From contig CAWCVC010000005.1 of the NCBI GenBank assembly GCA_963798805.1, positions 394,902-458,901 of the forward strand: a DNA stretch of 64,000 nt, read 5' to 3'. Source of the stretch: CAVZCK01 sp963798805 (lineage in GTDB: Bacteria > Pseudomonadota > Alphaproteobacteria > Rhizobiales > Rhodomicrobiaceae). How positions within the stretch are numbered: position 1 is the first letter of the stretch; every line of letters begins with the position of its first letter. A program made the translations under genes and the position numbers. The notes beneath the pieces were generated by a model. It did not search any database and was not told the origin of the DNA. It saw only the letters and a list, made by a program, of their open reading frames with translations. Of the stretch, positions 59,704 through 64,000 are shown piece by piece.

Positions 59704-60063
59704 ATGGATTTCATTACTGCTCAGGAGTACACGTTTGATTTGGCGTTTATTGCCGCGCTCGTAGCCGGTGCGATGCTCATGCTCGGGACGAAGGCGCGCT
59801 GGCCCTATTGCCTCGCAGCGGCGTTATTCGGCGCTGGCATCGGGGCCTACTTTGGGATCCATGCTACCGCCACTGGGCGCGTCGCCCAGCTTCCGCTATG
59901 GGTGCTACAGAAGAACCTTGTTGAGACCTGGAGCTTTGCGCCAGAAAAGGTCATGAGATCGGAAGACTTCAAAGACTGTGCTGATCGTAGGGTCGGTGGC
60001 ATGGCAGCCGAACTCGGCACGGTGACGCTGTGCCCCGAGGATTTCAAGAAGCCGACGCATTGA
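59704..60063 (+). CDS. small membrane protein of unknown function
   Basis: A 119-residue protein starting MDFITAQEYTFDL with GGAGGG upstream. Two membrane segments (LAFIAALVAGAMLML, LAAALFGAGIGAYFGIHA) are followed by a soluble end with two cysteines (FKDCADRR, GTVTLCPEDF). The frame extends upstream to 59620 without a good start. No family. Confidence 0.65.
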   Translation: MDFITAQEYTFDLAFIAALVAGAMLMLGTKARWPYCLAAALFGAGIGAYFGIHATATGRVAQLPLWVLQKNLVETWSFAPEKVMRSEDFKDCADRRVGGMAAELGTVTLCPEDFKKPTH

Positions 60064-60199
60064 ATAGCCCCACGCAGTGTTGGCGCGCCTGTGCCGGATG
60101 CGCAAAATCGGACGCCAACGTTCTTGACCAGCGACCAACCCCCTTCGGAGTGCCCTGCATATAAGCGTTTGTTTAAACCGGAAAAACCTGCTTAGGCGA

Positions 60200-60421
60200 T
60201 CAGTCGTTGGCTGGCTGGCACTGAAGCGAACCGACCAGGTCTGCTTCAAGAGCATTCACCTGTTCTTCGAGCTCGGTGGTGAGAAAATGCATCGAGCCAT
60301 AGGCTTCGCTCACGTGGTCGCGCCCCAATTCTTCGCCGGCGGCGATGGCGACTCTCAGGGACGTAATGAGCGAGCGCAGGCGGCCGCAATGCTGCTCGAT
60401 AGAGGCGATGCTCAGACACAT
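60200..60421 (-). CDS. unknown small helical protein
   Basis: A 73-residue protein: MCLSIASIEQHCGRLRSLIT then HFLTTELEEQVNALEADL. It looks all-helical, perhaps a coiled-coil dimer. GGAG precedes the ATG by nine bases. It is divergent from the small RHH gene. No family. Confidence 0.5.
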   Translation of the reverse strand: MCLSIASIEQHCGRLRSLITSLRVAIAAGEELGRDHVSEAYGSMHFLTTELEEQVNALEADLVGSLQCQPAND

Positions 60422-60515
60422 TTTCACACTCCGAGGATTAAGAAGATAGGATAAGATAGAGCAACGCTACGTTGGCATGCTTGAGGCGTCAAGGTGTCAC
60501 CGGTAAGCTATTGAG

Positions 60516-60689
60516 ATGGCTACCAAAGGTGACAAAAAACGACTCCATCCGGTGAATATTCGTCTCGATGACGAGATGCGCGAGGAATTGCGCGCGCTGG
60601 CGGAGGCGGAGAATCGGCCATTGGCCAATTACATCGTCACCGTTCTTAAAGAGCATCTCGCCGCAAGGCGAAAAAAGCGTGCTGTTTGA
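60516..60689 (+). CDS. 57-residue ribbon-helix-helix-like protein
   Basis: The frame MATKGDKKRLHPVNIRLDDE continues MREELRALAEAENRPLANYI and ends VTVLKEHLAARRKKRAV. The pattern (strand VNIRLDD, helix EELRALAEAENRP, helix ANYIVTVLKEHL) is an Arc/CopG/ParD-type fold with a basic tail. It would bind DNA as a dimer. No toxin partner follows on the same strand, so it may be an autonomous repressor or an antitoxin remnant. Confidence 0.7.
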   Translation: MATKGDKKRLHPVNIRLDDEMREELRALAEAENRPLANYIVTVLKEHLAARRKKRAV

Positions 60690-60763
60690 CCAAGCGGCAA
60701 ATCTGGTGCATCGCGAGCGGCCATGCATCACTGGCACGGCCGCCAGCCAGCCTCCGTCTGTGG

Positions 60764-61090
60764 TTAATATTCCTCGGCCAGCATGATGGTTAGGACGCGG
60801 TGCGTCTGCGCCGGATCAGCTGCGTTCTCCGAGGCGAACTGCATGGTCGGATCGTAATAGTCTATCTTCCAGAACACCTTACCGACGTCGGGATGATCGA
60901 AGGCGCCAAAATCGTGCTCGCCATGCGGATCGTTGTCCTCGCTAAAGTCGGTGAAGCCGCGAACCTGAGTGATGATCGCTTCGCGATCATCGTCATTCAG
61001 GGCGCGGATGCCATCCGTGAGAATGACCCTGCCGGTGAGAAACGTCTGCCGGAAGAGGTCATTGAGCTTGGCGATGGTGGAGGCGCTCAT
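60764..61090 (-). CDS. DUF3768 protein
   Basis: A 108-residue acidic protein with the DUF3768 signature: GRVILTDGIRALNDDDREAI, FTDFSEDNDPHGEHDFGAF, KVFWKIDYYDPTM and the end RVLTIMLAEEY. The family is common on alphaproteobacterial plasmids and prophages; function unknown. Its ATG overlaps the upstream gene's stop (ATGA), so the two are coupled. Confidence 0.88.
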   Translation of the reverse strand: MSASTIAKLNDLFRQTFLTGRVILTDGIRALNDDDREAIITQVRGFTDFSEDNDPHGEHDFGAFDHPDVGKVFWKIDYYDPTMQFASENAADPAQTHRVLTIMLAEEY

Positions 61091-61281
61091 TGCGCGCCTC
61101 CGTCCGTCTGCTCGATCGGAAAGGCGATGAGGCGGATTTGCGCTTCGACGCCATTGATGAGGATAGTGAAGCGGCCGTCCTCGCCGGTCCACATGACGCC
61201 GACTGCCGCGCGGGGGACATTGCGGCCTTCGCCGTAATAGCGAACGAGATTGTGGGTGGGTTTGTTGGGCATTTGAGACAT
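61087..61281 (-). CDS. unknown small protein coupled to DUF3768
   Basis: A 64-residue protein: MSQMPNKPTHNLVRYYGEG, then a beta-rich segment (AAVGVMWTGEDGRFTILING) and IRLIAFPIEQ. It is coupled to the DUF3768 gene by an ATGA overlap. The pairing on plasmids suggests shared function. No family named. Confidence 0.65.
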   Translation of the reverse strand: MSQMPNKPTHNLVRYYGEGRNVPRAAVGVMWTGEDGRFTILINGVEAQIRLIAFPIEQTDGGAQ

Positions 61282-61587
61282 GATTTTTCTCCGATTTTAG
61301 TTGGTGAAACCGCAACCGTTGCGGCTTCTGGACACCGGAGACGCGCGAGCCCAAGACGCGCCTGTCATAGGATTTTGAAGGGCGCAGCCCACGCGCGAGG
61401 AATTCGGCTTTAAGCCGAAGGGGAAAATCCGTCATTGACGGGCCGGCGGCCGCGCCAGGGTCCAGACGAAAGCCGCCGAGGGTTTGCGGCGAATACCTAC
61501 AGACATCGGATTAAGGAAAATTCATTCCAAGCTGTCACAAACCTGTGTCACAGTATTTGGCGTTCATTACTCGAAAATGCCAAGGGT
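61282..61587. other. gap with no gene; small hairpin
   Basis: About 305 bases without a supported gene. TTCGGCTT (61403-61410) and AAGCCGAA (61412-61419) form a tight hairpin. It presumably contains divergent promoters for the DUF3768 pair and the membrane-protein gene. Confidence 0.4.
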
Positions 61588-61599
61588 AAAGGAGCGCTG

Positions 61600-62897
61600 A
61601 TGGGCGAAATGTTGGGCACTGCGAGCCCACCGAAATAACGACTTCCTCACCGCAAGTAGAAGTACTTACGCCTTCGCCGCATCGCATAGAGCGCGAGACC
61701 GTCATCATCCATAAACGCCGTGGCTTCTTATGGCCGATCACCGGAGCGATCGGTCTGGTGATTCTTGGCGTCGCCGGCATCGCGGTCTACAACCTGATGG
61801 GCGAAAGCGAGCGCCTCCATCGGGAGTTCATCGAAAAGCAGGTACATCCCGACGCAAGCGCAGTAGCGATGCTGTCGCCGGAACGGTCACGGCGCATGGT
61901 GCAGGATGATGAAATCGAGTTCATCCTGCGGCGCGGGTCGGACGGGCCTCAGCGGGTGATCGTCGCGCGCGACGCGGCGGCGGAATTCGTCAATACGCAA
62001 CTGAACTATATCGACCAGCACCGGCGGCAGCTGAAAGAGAAGATCGACCGGGAGATCACGGCGCTGTTCGAGCAGGCCTTCGCCGATCGCGAGGCGGCCG
62101 TGAACGCCTATGCCGACTGGTTCTTCGGCTGGGGAAGCTCCTGGCGAATTCTCTATCAGGCGGTGATGGGCGGCATCAATGAGGTGCCGAAGGTCGGCAT
62201 TAGCCGGACGAAAGTCACCGAAGCCGCACGTATCGAGGTCGAGCGCTATCTGATGCAGCATTACAAGGAGTTCGTCCTGAAGCCCGAGCTGCGCGATCCC
62301 GTGATCACAGGCGGGACGGAGCGTATCCTGCGTGAGGCGCATCAGGAATTCCTGTTCATGCTGTCCTCGCTCGATTATCGGCTTACGGAGTTTCTGAAAA
62401 AACATACGCGCCATGCCGAGCCGCTCGGGCCGGATGACGTGAAGCGCATCAAGCTGGATTGGGAGGCGCAGCGCTGGAAAGCGCCTCGTACTCAGATCGA
62501 CGAGAAATATCAGGAAGCCCTGACGAGCATTACGATGATCGCCGGGAGCACGCTGATCCTTGGGCCGGTGCTGGAAGCCACTGTCATGCCGCTGCTCGGC
62601 GAGGTCGTGACCGAGGCGATGGGGGGCTTCGACTTAGCGATCGGCGGGGCGGTCGCCGGCTCGGAAGTGCCCGGTCTAGGCACTCTTGTGGGATTTCTTG
62701 CCGGAGCAGGCGGCGACCGCCTGCTTTCCCACTGGCGCGAAAGGATGAACCGGGACGAGTTTGTGGCGGACAATCGGGCCGCTATTGAGGCCACCATGCG
62801 CGAATGGAAGGAGAAAATTAGGCCGGAATTGAATCGATTGGTCGATGTCTGGATGGATGACACGCAGGCAGGCGTGGCAATGGAGCACAAAGAATGA
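61600..62897 (+). CDS. membrane-anchored helical protein, apparent N-terminal frameshift
   Basis: The long frame (GTG 61758 to 62897, 379 codons) has an N-terminal membrane segment (GLVILGVAGIAVYNLM), a long charged helical domain (NYIDQHRRQLKEKIDREITA) and a hydrophobic glycine-rich stretch (TMIAGSTLILGPVLEATVMP, GFDLAIGGAVAG). Upstream, the same frame is open as EVLTPSPHRIERETVIIHKR but has no start. A strong AAAGGAG at 61588 precedes ATG 61600 (MGEMLGTASPP) one frame away, so one base was probably lost near 61632. The next gene is coupled (ATGA). No family; pore-like or envelope role possible. Confidence 0.6.
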
Positions 62898-63637
62898 AGG
62901 TATTCATTTCCTTATGTTCGATAGCGTATATTTTAATGATTGGAGCCGCGAGCGCTGAACCGCTGGAGCGGAAGCTGAATACGTACTCCGATAAATCAAC
63001 GACGGGAATGGAGCTTGTCGCACCGGCGATGTATTATGTCGATGTCCCGCCGATGACGATGGTCTCCGTTACGGTGGTACGGACGGCCGGAGACTGCGAT
63101 CTGCGTGTGAAAGCGGGGACGGGCTTCAGGAACGGACCGGCGGAATGGTTGCCGGTGGTATCCGGCGTCGAGGGCGAAATCGCGAGCCGGGTGGACAAGT
63201 CAAAGGTGACGGTGTTGCCACCTTCGGCGGAAGCAAAGCGCGTTTATGTGACCTTTGATTCCGTCGGCAAGGGATATTGCGGTTATCGGACTTATATCGT
63301 CTCGTCTGATCTGACGGCTGCGGCGGGACGCGCCCTTATGATGACGTTGGCGCAACTGTTTGCCGAGCACATCATTGCTGAGATGACTGGAGTTGAACCG
63401 GGCGACCTGTCGAAAAACCCGTTGGTAGAGCGCGGCATACAGGCCGGAATAGCGGCATTGACGAGCGATGATCTGGGTGACTTCACCGCATCGATGCTAA
63501 TGAACGAAATTCAGCTGAGAGTGACGCGTGCAATCCCGAACAGTCACGCGCTGGCATCGTGGGTTACGAACACAATGCAAGGCGTCGCGTCGGACTTGTT
63601 CAAGCCGTATTTCAACGCGCAGTTAGGTTTGAATTAA
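62894..63637 (+). CDS. secreted protein coupled to the membrane protein
   Basis: A 247-residue protein. The signal peptide MKVFISLCSIAYILMIGAAS ends with probable cleavage near ASA. A beta-rich middle follows (YYVDVPPMTMVSVTVVRTAG, three cysteines), then a helical end (AGRALMMTLAQLFAEHIIAE, FTASMLMNEIQLRVTRAI). It is coupled to the preceding membrane protein by ATGA overlap, so the two likely act together at the envelope. No family is recognised. Confidence 0.7.
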   Translation: MKVFISLCSIAYILMIGAASAEPLERKLNTYSDKSTTGMELVAPAMYYVDVPPMTMVSVTVVRTAGDCDLRVKAGTGFRNGPAEWLPVVSGVEGEIASRVDKSKVTVLPPSAEAKRVYVTFDSVGKGYCGYRTYIVSSDLTAAAGRALMMTLAQLFAEHIIAEMTGVEPGDLSKNPLVERGIQAGIAALTSDDLGDFTASMLMNEIQLRVTRAIPNSHALASWVTNTMQGVASDLFKPYFNAQLGLN

Positions 63638-63879
63638 TAACGCTCGGGGCCGCGAGCATTATGATTGGGCACGACCGGCGTCTCGATGACCGGTCCTGCC
63701 TGCGACGCGGGCTTTGCCGCGATAGGGGAATCAGCGGTGGTGCGGCTGAATGGTTCCGGCGGCGGGTTGTGGCGGCGAACGCCGCCGAACCAGAGCAGGA
63801 GCCCTGCTATGGCTCCGACCGCAAGGCTGAGCAGCCCAAGCCAGATCGGCCTTTGGTTCGTGCTTTTCTCGGAGTTCAT
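63634..63879 (-). CDS. small single-span membrane protein
   Basis: An 81-residue protein with one membrane helix (IWLGLLSLAVGAIAGLLLWF) and a proline/alanine-rich exported or cytosolic tail (PPPEPFSRTTADSPIAAKPA). GGAAGGAAAACC precedes the ATG. Convergent with the secreted-protein gene, stops overlapping. No family. The remaining 120 bases to the window end show no gene. Confidence 0.6.
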   Translation of the reverse strand: MNSEKSTNQRPIWLGLLSLAVGAIAGLLLWFGGVRRHNPPPEPFSRTTADSPIAAKPASQAGPVIETPVVPNHNARGPERY

Positions 63880-64000
63880 GGTTTTCCTTCCATAGAATAA
63901 TCTTAACGAAATGAACGAATAAAGGCTATCAATGCCGGTAACTCTTCACGGCACTGTAATACTTACGGCATGGCGATTGAAATAGGGAGTTTTCCGGTGG

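Noticed and set aside
61435..61638. 67-codon plus-strand frame before the membrane-protein gene
   Set aside because: Only its last 12 codons follow a good ribosome-binding site, and they are better explained as the displaced start of the membrane-protein gene.

Overview
The window looks like an alphaproteobacterial chromosome of the Rhizobiales/Hyphomicrobiales type. Supporting signs are an imuA-imuB-dnaE2 cassette with a GAAC-N7-GAAC LexA box, a PmtA-type phospholipid methyltransferase, two phasins (polyhydroxybutyrate storage), an MmgR/suhB-like small RNA, and RepA/MobF plasmid genes of a kind common in that order. A Beijerinckiaceae or Methylobacteriaceae-like host is only a guess.

Positions 1-38,300 are mostly chromosomal. 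In order they hold: a cNMP-binding thioredoxin-reductase-like flavoprotein and a cupin; the SOS mutasome imuA-imuB-dnaE2, with two palindromic repeat elements inserted in frame in dnaE2; two small secreted proteins; rlmB; tRNA-Tyr; a decayed IS1-like element and an IS256 element; a complete kdp potassium-uptake operon with an unusual order (small ORF, kdpF, kdpB, small ORF, kdpA, kdpC, kdpD, kdpE); a broken membrane gene and a broken IS1380 copy next to a serine-recombinase remnant and tRNA-Met; pmtA; mnmA; two phasins; a PAS histidine kinase; a dead photolyase; N-formylglutamate amidohydrolase; a small RNA; a HisN-like phosphatase; an intact IS1380; an FAH-family hydrolase; transketolase; a DapA-family aldolase; and tRNA-Ala(GGC).

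Positions 38,340-64,000 are accessory and plasmid-like. Directly after tRNA-Ala come a Hachiman defence pair (hamA-hamB) and, convergent with it, a type III-like restriction-modification pair whose res gene carries one frameshift. Next is a plasmid maintenance block: ParA, a ribbon-helix-helix partner, RepA, and six iterons beside an AT-rich stretch. Then follows a mobilisation block: ArdC antirestriction protein, two paralogous tail-anchored helix-turn-helix-like proteins flanking a soluble VirD4/TraG-like coupling protein and a separate membrane protein, and a MobF relaxase-helicase split by one frameshift. Small unknown, secreted and membrane proteins follow to the window end. I read this as a plasmid-derived integrative or mobilisable element at tRNA-Ala carrying a defence island. 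Neither an integrase nor a second attachment site is visible, so the far end probably lies beyond the window. A misassembled chromosome-plasmid junction is the main alternative.

The parts connect in places. Phasins, a possible PHB-responsive operator and the MmgR-like sRNA all point to PHB granule control. The mutasome is under LexA. The mobile element combines anti-phage defence (Hachiman, R-M) with antirestriction (ArdC) and transfer functions. Decay is frequent: at least five pseudogenes and three single-base frameshifts in otherwise intact island genes.
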